A stretch of DNA of 11,424 bases from Nitrososphaerales archaeon TH1920 (GTDB taxonomy: Archaea > Thermoproteota > Nitrososphaeria > Nitrososphaerales > Nitrososphaeraceae): NCBI GenBank assembly GCA_014523495.1, contig JAATVM010000252.1, positions 1-11,424 of the forward strand. The letters run 5' to 3'. A program made the translations under genes and the position numbers. Positions within the stretch are counted from its first letter, which is position 1. Every line of letters starts with the position of its first letter. The notes under the pieces were generated by a model, which was given only the letters and a program-made list of their open reading frames with translations, did not search any database and was not told where the DNA came from. Shown here piece after piece: positions 1 through 5,941 of the stretch.

Positions 1-159
1 ATTGGGGTTTTTGTTATTCCACTTAAGGCTTTGACAATGTTGCGCTGGGGACATGTTTGGGGGGTAGTCCATAAGTAAATGAAAGTCTGAAAGTCTGAGA
101 TTGTCAGGTTTCAGGAAGGTGTATCATACCGTGTACCATAAAGATATTTTCAAGTTTCT
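1..159. other. Left-edge stretch without a supportable gene
   Basis: No convincing coding region or RNA gene is visible. Positions 1-78 read open on the plus strand up to a TAA, and a minus-strand frame starting with ATG at 70-72 runs open to the window edge (about 24 codons beginning MDYPPNMSPAQHC). Neither shows a recognisable domain. Positions 40-70 are G-rich (GGGGACATG and GGGGGGTAG), unlike the AT-rich surroundings. Positions 81-96 contain two tandem copies of GAAAGTCT. The edge could cut a gene or repeat whose body lies outside the window. Confidence 0.4.
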
Positions 160-504
160 TTATTTTTGTGTATCTAGATATGCAATCAACTGTCCTCTAG
201 CATATCCTTTTCCTATCTTTGTAATCTTAATTCTTACTCTATCATCAGGTTTAGTTCCTCTTACAAAAGTAATCAGTCCTCTAATCCGTGTAACACCAGA
301 ATCACCGTTCCTACTCATATCTTGAATAATTACGTCATATTCATCTCCCATTCTTACAGGATATTGAAAGGATGAATCATATACTGATCTTTTGTTAGAG
401 AAATCACTATTATGTTCATTGGAATTTTTAGTAAGGGAATTTTTTCTTGTATCATGTAAAGATCCATCTACAGTATCCAAACCTATCTTAAATTGGATGT
501 ACAC
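160..504 (-). CDS. TRAM-domain small RNA-binding protein
   Basis: The protein has 114 residues. Its C-terminal half (about residues 50-112) is a TRAM domain, an OB-like beta barrel that binds RNA. It reads VRMGDEYDVIIQDMSRNGDSG, then RIRGLITFVRGTKPDDRVRIKI, and ends GKGYARGQLI, which matches the usual 'G..y.v.I.d...nG.G...i.g..vfV.ga..Gd.v.v.i..v....A.a.' pattern. The N-terminal 50 residues are polar, low in complexity and probably disordered. Stand-alone archaeal TRAM proteins are known as abundant RNA chaperone-like proteins; the same domain occurs fused in TrmA/MiaB-type RNA modification enzymes, but no catalytic domain is present here. The start is GTG at 502-504. An AT-rich box on the minus strand (TATAAAAAC, about 528-536) lies 29 bases upstream, which fits a nearly leaderless message. 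The domain call is firm. The start is less certain, because an ATG at residue 52 just before the TRAM core is also possible. Confidence 0.85.
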   Translation of the reverse strand: MYIQFKIGLDTVDGSLHDTRKNSLTKNSNEHNSDFSNKRSVYDSSFQYPVRMGDEYDVIIQDMSRNGDSGVTRIRGLITFVRGTKPDDRVRIKITKIGKGYARGQLIAYLDTQK

Positions 505-527
505 CTATTTCAATCTTAATATCTTGT

Positions 528-536
528 GTTTTTATA
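528..536 (-). promoter_or_regulatory. Putative TATA box for the TRAM gene
   Basis: Read on the minus strand this is TATAAAAAC. It is centred about 29 bases upstream of the GTG start at 504, close to the usual archaeal TATA-to-start distance for a leaderless transcript. No purine-rich ribosome binding site lies between the two. Confidence 0.45.
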
Positions 537-625
537 ATAAATAGGAAGCTAAAGAAAGATTTTTTTTTTAGAATTCACAAATAATCGAAGAAAGCATAGA
601 ATTCTGATTGAATGGATACTAATTG

Positions 626-787
626 TTAAAGTTCATCCATCGTAAATTTGTTATAACACATATTGCATCTAAATTTCTCATTTCCAGGATTACTTGAAAG
701 TACCTCAAGTTGACTCTTAGTCCTACATTTTGGACATTTGCCATAAACAGTTTTTCTAGATATGAGAATGATAGTATTATAATCCAT
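626..787 (-). CDS. Small two-CxxC zinc-ribbon protein, 53 aa
   Basis: This short minus-strand frame starts with ATG at 785-787 and ends with TAA at 626-628. It encodes 53 residues beginning MDYNTIILISRKTVYG. It contains CPKC at residues 18-21 and CNMC at 41-44, spaced by about 20 residues, which is the layout of a zinc ribbon. Residues 22-40 would form the connecting beta hairpin, and the protein ends FTMDEL. An in-frame TGA lies five codons upstream, so the ATG at 787 is the only ordinary start. On the minus strand GTTTATGA (810-817) is centred about 26 bases upstream of the ATG, fitting a leaderless archaeal promoter. A longer overlapping frame at 619-813 lacks these motifs and is a shadow. 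The function is unknown: zinc ribbons of this size may bind nucleic acids or protein partners. Metal binding is inferred from the cysteine pattern only. Confidence 0.75.
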   Translation of the reverse strand: MDYNTIILISRKTVYGKCPKCRTKSQLEVLSSNPGNEKFRCNMCYNKFTMDEL

Positions 788-809
788 ATAAATATTCTGT
801 CATGTAAAA

Positions 810-817
810 TCATAAAC
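810..817 (-). promoter_or_regulatory. Putative TATA box for the zinc-ribbon gene
   Basis: Read on the minus strand this is GTTTATGA, centred about 26 bases from the ATG at 787. The spacing predicts transcription beginning at or next to the start codon. The match to the TTTATATA consensus is imperfect. Confidence 0.35.
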
Positions 818-1031
818 TGGATGCCATTACTCGAAGCTATAGTGTATTATATCTTTACTATTTCAGAATATATGATGCTGTATTAAAAAACCAAGCTTAA
901 GCTCAAGTAGAGAATTACTTATTCCAATCCAATAGCGAATAATTACTCTTAAACATTAAACCAGTTTTTGAAAGTGCCAAAAGAATATTTGATTATATTG
1001 TTAATGCGATAGATCAATCAAAAAGTAAATT

Positions 1032-1763
1032 TTAGAAAGCTGTAATTTTCTCAAACTTGTGAGGTTCAAGCTTATTCCATAGAGTACCAAATATTGCACC
1101 GAGGATTCCCCAAAACATTACGATCGTTAGTGAACTAACAAATCGAAATGTCTCAATCAAATTCATTGATACTGATAATTTGTCTGGATTTGAAGGCATG
1201 ACTAAATAAGATACAATCATGATAGCTCCATAAATAGTACAGGCAATAGCAACTTTCTTGGACGTTATTTGATTTTTATTTTTAAACAATATAGCCGTCA
1301 CACCCAGTGCACTAAGTCCTGAAATGCCAAGAAATGCTACAAACAAGCCTTGACGATAATAAATTGTCTCCGGATCTCCTACAGCAGGAGGATTTGCAGG
1401 ATATTTTAATGCAGGAACTATAAATAGAACAAAACACATTATTGATGCTAGGAATAATGCCTTCACTTTGTCATTATTAGTTGGTAACGAATTTCTTGAA
1501 TAAGCAAACACAATGCCGAATAATGAAGATAGTGAAATACCATAAATAGTTCCTCCAACAATTTCTCCACTCTTTTGCCAAATTCTGTAGCCAGCAATTT
1601 CATCCGTATTTACATTTTCCCCTGCTTCAATATCATTTTGTGTTTCTAACTCAATTGCTTTATCAATAAATGGTTCGACTACAGCAAGATTAATTATGCC
1701 AAGAATTGTGCCTGCTATGGCACCAGAAATAATAGTAACGACAAGAAAAGGCAATGTTCTCAT
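1032..1763 (-). CDS. cbtA: Cobalt transporter subunit CbtA
   Basis: This is a 243-residue integral membrane protein of the CbtA family, predicted in bacteria and archaea to import cobalt for vitamin B12 synthesis together with CbtB. The family signature LKYPANPPAVGDP is present at residues 119-131, at the end of the third membrane helix. Hydrophobic segments lie at about 6-29, 70-88, 102-119, 139-160, 171-190 and 208-229. Between the first two is a hydrophilic loop with acidic residues (35-66). CbtA families are often described with five to six helices, so the length and topology are typical. The gene follows cbtB on the same strand after 25 bases, so the two are presumably co-transcribed from the promoter upstream of cbtB. 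The last residues are encoded opposite a short open plus-strand tail ending at 1035, which is probably coincidental. The family assignment is strong; substrate specificity is taken from family knowledge. Confidence 0.9.
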   Translation of the reverse strand: MRTLPFLVVTIISGAIAGTILGIINLAVVEPFIDKAIELETQNDIEAGENVNTDEIAGYRIWQKSGEIVGGTIYGISLSSLFGIVFAYSRNSLPTNNDKVKALFLASIMCFVLFIVPALKYPANPPAVGDPETIYYRQGLFVAFLGISGLSALGVTAILFKNKNQITSKKVAIACTIYGAIMIVSYLVMPSNPDKLSVSMNLIETFRFVSSLTIVMFWGILGAIFGTLWNKLEPHKFEKITAF

Positions 1764-1788
1764 AATTAGTTCATTATCCGGTTAACTG

Positions 1789-2004
1789 TCAGTGACATGG
1801 AAATCCAGAGGCATGTCTCATATCATGCACGAATTCATGCAACCATTTATTATCAAAAGCTTCTTTCCCTTCAACCAGACTAAAAAGTTGTCCTTGGTCA
1901 AATCCTGATACAAATAATCCAAACAGCATAATTGCAACCAATACGCCTATTGCTACCTTGGGAATATCTGATCGTTCTATTAATAATTGTCTCGTGTATG
2001 ACAT
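1789..2004 (-). CDS. cbtB: Cobalt transporter subunit CbtB
   Basis: This is a 71-residue protein with a single membrane helix (about residues 15-33), followed by GFDQGQLFS and a histidine-containing tail that ends HDMRHASGFPCH. The one helix and the C-terminal histidines (56, 60, 64, 71) are the hallmark of CbtB, the small partner of CbtA; the histidines plausibly bind cobalt. I chose the ATG at 2002-2004. On the minus strand TTTATATA (2028-2035) lies exactly 24-31 bases upstream, the spacing expected for a leaderless archaeal mRNA. An in-frame ATG nine bases earlier (2011-2013) would lie before the predicted transcription start. Reading further back to 2145 would add 44 residues with no family similarity and would overlap the divergent regulator gene. 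The gene is first in a cbtB-cbtA operon. Confidence 0.88.
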   Translation of the reverse strand: MSYTRQLLIERSDIPKVAIGVLVAIMLFGLFVSGFDQGQLFSLVEGKEAFDNKWLHEFVHDMRHASGFPCH

Positions 2005-2027
2005 CTCATTCATTAATATTTCTAATA

Positions 2028-2035
2028 TATATAAA
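2028..2035 (-). promoter_or_regulatory. TATA box of the cbtBA operon
   Basis: Read on the minus strand this is TTTATATA, a near-perfect archaeal TATA box. It spans -31 to -24 relative to the ATG at 2004, which both predicts a leaderless transcript and decides the cbtB start. It lies within the 114-base gap shared with the divergent winged-helix gene. Confidence 0.6.
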
Positions 2036-2081
2036 TAATTGGTTGGTTTATCCAACAAAGCCAATTTTGACTTTGACATTC

Positions 2082-2089
2082 TATAAATT
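2082..2089 (+). promoter_or_regulatory. Putative TATA box of the winged-helix gene
   Basis: TATAAATT on the plus strand is centred about 33 bases before the ATG at 2119. It would place transcription start near 2112 and give a leader of about seven bases. Together with the box at 2028-2035 it defines a compact divergent promoter region. Confidence 0.45.
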
Positions 2090-2118
2090 AGACTATTAAC
2101 TGTATTACCATAAATGTA

Positions 2119-2766
2119 ATGCATACCTATGTCAGGACACTTCAAAAGGTGGCAAGTAGAATTGCACCAAGTCGTATTCTTTCATTTGAGACAGTGCATG
2201 TATTAAAGACATTACAACTCATTCAAGAAAGAGGACATGTTAGTAGGCATACCCTGTGTAAAAAACTAGAATTGGGTGAAGGAACAGTAAAAACACTTGT
2301 CAAACACTTAAAGATCTATGATCTTATTGAAACTGATAAGACTGGAACAAAAACAAGCGAAAAGGGAAACAAATTACTTTCAGAGCTAGTATTATCAATG
2401 CCAGCTGAAATGAGTATTTCTAGATGTTCGGTTGCATTAGGTAAATTTAACTATGCGATTTTGCTAAAGCAAATGAGCTACGTTATTAGAACAGGAATAG
2501 AACAACGGGACGCAGCGATAAAAATGAACGCACTAGGCGCTACCACCTTAGTTTTTAAAGATAAAAGATTTATGATCCCAAATACCAATTTTGACGCACT
2601 TCATAAAGATCAAGAGCTACATACTTTATTAGTAGAGGGCTTAAGCCCAGAAGAGGACGATGTATTAATAATTGGAAGTGACAATAAATCTGAAAGAAGA
2701 GCAGAATTCGCTGCAAAAAGTGCAGCACTTGTAACAATTATGAATCATGATAAACATATTTTTTAA
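2119..2766 (+). CDS. Winged-helix transcriptional regulator (DUF4443-like C-terminal domain)
   Basis: The protein has 215 residues. Residues about 22-88 form a winged helix-turn-helix: a helix at VHVLKTLQLIQERGHVS, a second helix, the likely recognition helix GEGTVKTLVKHLKIYDLIE, and a wing with TKTSEKGNKLLSEL. The C-terminal half (about 95-210) contains GIEQRDAAIKMNALGATTLVFKD and EEDDVLIIGSDNKSERRAEFAAKSA. This resembles the archaeal domain listed as DUF4443, which I name from memory and with caution. The middle segment may bind a small ligand or effector, but no ligand can be read from the sequence. The gene is transcribed away from cbtBA across 114 bases. This arrangement suggests it regulates the cobalt transporter, itself, or both; that is inference. 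Six T residues (2759-2764) run into the TAA stop and may help terminate transcription. Confidence 0.8.
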   Translation: MHTYVRTLQKVASRIAPSRILSFETVHVLKTLQLIQERGHVSRHTLCKKLELGEGTVKTLVKHLKIYDLIETDKTGTKTSEKGNKLLSELVLSMPAEMSISRCSVALGKFNYAILLKQMSYVIRTGIEQRDAAIKMNALGATTLVFKDKRFMIPNTNFDALHKDQELHTLLVEGLSPEEDDVLIIGSDNKSERRAEFAAKSAALVTIMNHDKHIF

Positions 2767-2816
2767 TAATGCATTGTCAGCAATTAACCTTAATTCTGTA
2801 GACCCTTAATAACTCA

Positions 2817-2822
2817 TTTAAG
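2817..2822 (+). promoter_or_regulatory. Putative TATA-like element of the 106-aa gene
   Basis: TTTAAG is centred about 26 bases before the ATG at 2846, the correct distance for a leaderless transcript. The sequence match is weak. Confidence 0.3.
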
Positions 2823-2845
2823 TCTCAAATTAGATAGTAGACCAG

Positions 2846-3166
2846 ATGAAGTCGAATAAATATTCATTGTTTGGAGTATTTGCAGTACACAATCCAGAAA
2901 CTTGTCCATTAAATAATGAAGAAAGTAAAAAAATCTTTAAAGAAATAAAGAACAAAATTAAAACAAATATTTCAAGATTCAATGTTAAAAGGGTCGTCGC
3001 TTTTTACATGTCGGTTCTTGAACATGAATGGATTATTATTTTGGAAGCTAAAAATGCACATGATATAGAGGAACTAAGTATTGCAGTGGGAATTTCTTCA
3101 TTCAACACAGTAAAAATAGTACCATTAAGATATTTTGATGATGTATTTAAAAAGCTAGAAAGTTAG
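2846..3166 (+). CDS. Small conserved-type protein of unknown function, possible dimeric alpha/beta-barrel fold
   Basis: This is a 106-residue soluble protein with no signal peptide or membrane segment. It reads YSLFGVFAVHNPETCPLNN near the start, then a basic helix (about 24-45), a strand RVVAFYMSVLEHEWIIILEA (about 49-68), a helix DIEELSIAVGI, and a closing strand FNTVKIVPLRYFDDVFKKL. The beta-alpha-beta-beta-alpha-beta order and the 'H.PE.CP..N' segment recall small ferredoxin-like, dimeric alpha/beta-barrel proteins of the DUF3303/GYD kind. I cannot assign a family or a reaction. The gene lies 79 bases after the winged-helix gene on the same strand and has its own weak upstream box, so linkage with that gene is uncertain. 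It converges with the AbrB-PhoU gene. The coding call is good because strand/helix periodicity and a clean ATG are present. Confidence 0.7.
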   Translation: MKSNKYSLFGVFAVHNPETCPLNNEESKKIFKEIKNKIKTNISRFNVKRVVAFYMSVLEHEWIIILEAKNAHDIEELSIAVGISSFNTVKIVPLRYFDDVFKKLES

Positions 3167-3188
3167 TTATTTTATTTATATCAATATT

Positions 3189-3208
3189 AAAAAATCCTAA
3201 AATTTTTT
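3189..3208. terminator. Bidirectional oligo-T terminator between convergent genes
   Basis: Between the stops at 3166 (plus) and 3209 (minus) lies a run of six A at 3189-3194, which is six T on the minus strand, and a run of six T at 3203-3208 on the plus strand. Archaeal RNA polymerase terminates on such T-runs without a hairpin, so each convergent gene has a terminator in its own direction. Confidence 0.5.
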
Positions 3209-4204
3209 CTATCTAATGGAATATATCGGCTTGATCAAATCTGCAATATCAACCCAACATTTAGCTATTTCGTCCATTATGTATATCGTATTTATCATCT
3301 TTAATAAAAATTGATAATTTCCTTCTAGTTTGATATCATCATTCTTTATCAAGTTAGATATTGTATTGAATTTATTAAAGAGAGTTACTACTTGAGAGGA
3401 CTTTTCGGTATCCTTAGTGATGAATCCAGATATTGATTTTTCTTGCATCTCTAAAATTATGAAGTTTGCCTCAATAATTTTTTCATATTTTATCTCATCA
3501 AAAAACCCTGATAACTGTGAGGATAATTTAGAAATAAGATCTCCTGCATTTTCTAAATGATTTGCTGCAATTCTATAGTCTAGTATATCGATATTACTAA
3601 GATCGAGACTAGAAGCTAATCTACGATCCATCATTGCTGTTCTAATTAGTCGTACAATTAAGAAATATTGCCTGTTTACTTCATCATCTCTTCCCCTCAC
3701 AAGAAGATCGATATCGGTCTCTTTGTTTTTCATGGCATTAATTATATCTCTGTGCATGCCGTTGACAATAGAGCTCATTTGTTTCAATATTTTTGAAATA
3801 TTCATAGAGTGCGCATCTAGAAGAAATTGAATAGTCATATTAAGTCCATCTTCGTCAACAATTTCTAGACCAATCAAATTTCTCATGGCTTTTTTTATGA
3901 TTTCCCTATTTTCAAAATTAATTTGATTTTTACCCCCAATCTTTATGATGTCATATCCTAACAAATATGCGCCATAAATCTGATTAATTAATTTGTCATG
4001 CGAAAGATCAAATAGGTGAATTGCTATTTCTTTACCCTGACTATTTCTTTCACTGACAGGGAATATCGTTACTGACTTATCATCATTGATTTCAATAGAC
4101 AGAATATCACCCTTTTTTAGGCCAACTGTCCTTATCCATTCTGCTGGCAATGACATTAAGACACTGCTTCCAATTTTTTGCAGGCGTCGTTGATTTTGAA
4201 ACAT
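3209..4204 (-). CDS. AbrB-PhoU fusion protein, phosphate-uptake-type regulator
   Basis: The protein has 331 residues. Residues about 4-50 form a swapped-hairpin SpoVT/AbrB-type DNA-binding domain: QRRLQKIGSSVLMSLPAEWIRTVGLKKGDILSIEI is the typical 'k.G.S..vtLP..w....gl..GD.v.i' pattern. The rest (about 125-325) is mainly helical and PhoU-like, with acidic metal-binding-type clusters such as GRDDEVNRQYFLIVRLI (171-187) and RIAANHLENAGDLI (211-224). Such fusions are widespread in archaea and are thought to link phosphate or metal status to transcription; bacterial PhoU instead modulates the PstSCAB/PhoR system. No pst genes or phosphate transporter lie in this window, so the controlled target is unknown. 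The gene is divergent from the coenzyme A operon across only 73 bases. The start ATG at 4202-4204 directly precedes the AbrB domain and no better start exists. Confidence 0.85.
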   Translation of the reverse strand: MFQNQRRLQKIGSSVLMSLPAEWIRTVGLKKGDILSIEINDDKSVTIFPVSERNSQGKEIAIHLFDLSHDKLINQIYGAYLLGYDIIKIGGKNQINFENREIIKKAMRNLIGLEIVDEDGLNMTIQFLLDAHSMNISKILKQMSSIVNGMHRDIINAMKNKETDIDLLVRGRDDEVNRQYFLIVRLIRTAMMDRRLASSLDLSNIDILDYRIAANHLENAGDLISKLSSQLSGFFDEIKYEKIIEANFIILEMQEKSISGFITKDTEKSSQVVTLFNKFNTISNLIKNDDIKLEGNYQFLLKMINTIYIMDEIAKCWVDIADLIKPIYSIR

Positions 4205-4243
4205 ATAATATTTAAATGCATATAAATTAATTAAACATTATTC

Positions 4244-4251
4244 TTATATTT
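4244..4251 (+). promoter_or_regulatory. Putative TATA box of the coenzyme A operon
   Basis: TTATATTT is centred about 30 bases before the ATG at 4278, predicting a leader of only a few bases. The whole 73-base gap to the divergent AbrB-PhoU gene is nearly pure A/T, so other boxes are possible. TTTATATG on the minus strand at 4219-4226 is one such, but it lies too close to the ATG at 4204 for a normal start. Confidence 0.4.
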
Positions 4252-4277
4252 TTCAAAATATTATATTATAGCATACA

Positions 4278-5204
4278 ATGACTTTGGAAATAACTCCTGC
4301 TATTTCTATTACAAAGGCATACAGTCCGAGTCATATTACCGGATTCTATAGTGAGGTTAAAGACGAACTAGTTCTTAATCATGGTTCACTGGGAGTAGGA
4401 ATTTCTATTAATAAAGGGGTTAAAAGCACAGTCGAGCTTTATAATAATGAAAAGAATAATTTCGTAATTCATATCAATGGCATTATTTCAAAAGATGCCA
4501 TAGTTTCAAGATTCGTAATTAATGAATTTCTAAAAAGAGCGGATAAAAATTACTTCATCAAGGTAAACCATGAGGTTGATGTGCCAATTGGATATGGAAT
4601 TGGTACTAGTGGTTCTGCAGCTTTGAGTCTGTCTTATGCACTAAATAATGCCCTCTCTTTAGGTCTTTCCGATACGGAATCAGCTCAGATAGCTCATAAA
4701 GCTGAGATTGAATGTAATACAGGTCTTGGAACAGTACTTTCAGAATTTTATGGAGGCTTATGTGTTAGAATAAAGGGTGGGGCCCCAGGTACTGGGAAAA
4801 CGAATGTAATAAAATTAAATAATCGTAAAGTTGGAATTTTTTGTTTTTCCCCTATTTTTACTCGATATTTTATCGAAAGTATTAGAACGATCTCAAATGA
4901 TGAATGTAACAAAATGATGATGAAAATTCTAAAAACAAAAAGTATCGTAGATTTCTTCGAATTATCATACAAGTTTTCACAGTCTTTAGGATTCATAAAT
5001 AAAAGCTGCAATGATCTGATGGATCTTTTGAAACAACATGGTTTTCAAAGTAGTGTGGCTCTATTTGGGCAAACTGTTTTTACAATCGTGAAAGAAAATG
5101 AATTAGAAACAATAAAAAAGATTTCAAAAAATTTTTCCGCAAAGTTATTTATTTCTGAAATTGAAAATGAAGGGGCTAGATTAATTAAAAAGCATGATAC
5201 ATAA
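4278..5204 (+). CDS. Pantoate kinase (PoK), archaeal GHMP kinase
   Basis: This 308-residue protein phosphorylates pantoate to 4-phosphopantoate with ATP, the first archaeal-specific step of coenzyme A synthesis; bacteria instead make pantothenate and then phosphorylate it. The family start AYSPSHITGFYS (residues 14-25) is present. So is the GHMP phosphate-binding loop PIGYGIGTSGSAALS (103-117), a variant of P-x-G-x-G-L-G-S-S-A. The segment AHKAEIECNTGLGTVLSEFYGG (139-160) and GGAPG (167-171) are typical of archaeal pantoate kinases. The C-terminal part (about 180-305) matches the usual GHMP C-domain in length. The stop overlaps the start of the next gene by 11 bases, showing translational coupling. 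The neighbouring ligase, PanB and CoaBC leave little doubt about the role. No standard gene symbol is used. Confidence 0.92.
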   Translation: MTLEITPAISITKAYSPSHITGFYSEVKDELVLNHGSLGVGISINKGVKSTVELYNNEKNNFVIHINGIISKDAIVSRFVINEFLKRADKNYFIKVNHEVDVPIGYGIGTSGSAALSLSYALNNALSLGLSDTESAQIAHKAEIECNTGLGTVLSEFYGGLCVRIKGGAPGTGKTNVIKLNNRKVGIFCFSPIFTRYFIESIRTISNDECNKMMMKILKTKSIVDFFELSYKFSQSLGFINKSCNDLMDLLKQHGFQSSVALFGQTVFTIVKENELETIKKISKNFSAKLFISEIENEGARLIKKHDT

Positions 5205-5940
5205 AATTGCTCCAACTCATCCGAGGGCAAGTTCGCTCATCATACGTGAAAAATTGGTTGATGGCTTCAAGAATGGAATTGTTGTTCCACATGGATTAAT
5301 TGCACATGGTAGAGGAGAGGCATTTGATTATCTTTTGGGTGAAAGGACCACAAAATATGCATATGAGGCAGAAAAAGCAGCCGTATGTTTACTGTTGCTA
5401 TCAAAAAAATCAATTATTTCTGTTAATGGTAACACCGCCGCGTTGTGTGCAAGAGACCTAGTTACATTGAGTAATGTTACCAAATCAAGAATTGAGGTAA
5501 ATCTTTTTCATAAGAGTGTAGCCAGATCCAATACAATAGCAAGGATATTAAAAAAAGAAGATGCATTTGACGTATTGGGATTGGATGACAAATCAAAGAT
5601 GATGATTAAAGATATTTCAAGTAATCGAAAATATGTTGATAAAAATGGAATAATGAATTCTGACACTATTTTTGTTGCACTTGAAGATGGAGATAGGACA
5701 GAAAGTCTAGTAAAAAAGGGCAAAAAAGTGATTTCTGTTGATTTAAATCCCTTATCTAGAACGGCAATAGCATCCAATATTACTATTGTTGATAACATTG
5801 TACGTGTCATTCCTAATATGATAAAAATTTCAGAGCAATTGGTTAAGAAAGATAAATACTATTTATTGCAGCTAATTAACAATTTTGATAATAAAGAAAA
5901 TATACACAAATCATTACTAATGATAAAAGAAGGTATTTAG
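5194..5940 (+). CDS. 4-phosphopantoate--beta-alanine ligase (phosphopantothenate synthetase)
   Basis: This 248-residue enzyme uses ATP to join 4-phosphopantoate with beta-alanine, giving 4'-phosphopantothenate (EC 6.3.2.36). It replaces bacterial PanC plus CoaA. Diagnostic stretches are THPRASSLIIREKLVDGF (residues 8-25), GLIAHGRGEAFDYLLGE (34-50), SVNGNTAALCARDLV (76-90), RIEVNLFHKSVARSNTI (99-115) and the distal SVDLNPLSRTA. All are highly conserved in this archaeal family (COG1701 type). The length is slightly below the usual 250-265. The ATG at 5194 overlaps the pantoate kinase stop and aligns with the family start. The stop at 5938-5940 is one base before panB. The two unusual archaeal enzymes being adjacent and overlapping is strong contextual support for a coupled pathway. 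Confidence 0.93.
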   Translation: MIHKIAPTHPRASSLIIREKLVDGFKNGIVVPHGLIAHGRGEAFDYLLGERTTKYAYEAEKAAVCLLLLSKKSIISVNGNTAALCARDLVTLSNVTKSRIEVNLFHKSVARSNTIARILKKEDAFDVLGLDDKSKMMIKDISSNRKYVDKNGIMNSDTIFVALEDGDRTESLVKKGKKVISVDLNPLSRTAIASNITIVDNIVRVIPNMIKISEQLVKKDKYYLLQLINNFDNKENIHKSLLMIKEGI

Positions 5941-5941
5941 A

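Noticed and set aside
101..325. 74-residue plus-strand frame
   Set aside because: It is opposite the TRAM domain, which has clear family residues on the minus strand.
560..569. Run of T at about 560-569 as a plus-strand terminator
   Set aside because: No plus-strand gene lies upstream, and on the minus strand it is an A-run, so it has no obvious terminator role.
619..813. 64-residue minus-strand frame starting MILHDRIF
   Set aside because: It overlaps the zinc-ribbon frame, which carries two CxxC motifs and a stop-bounded ATG. The longer frame has no motif and looks like a shadow.
890..905. Short palindrome AGCTTAAGCT in the 788-1031 gap as an operator
   Set aside because: Ten bases of A/T-rich symmetry are expected by chance, and no nearby gene start would use it.
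4748..5230. Two minus-strand frames (4748-5011 and 5045-5230)
   Set aside because: They lie opposite pantoate kinase and have no recognisable domains.
5508..5810. 100-residue minus-strand frame
   Set aside because: It is a shadow of the phosphopantoate ligase gene, whose conserved motifs are on the plus strand.
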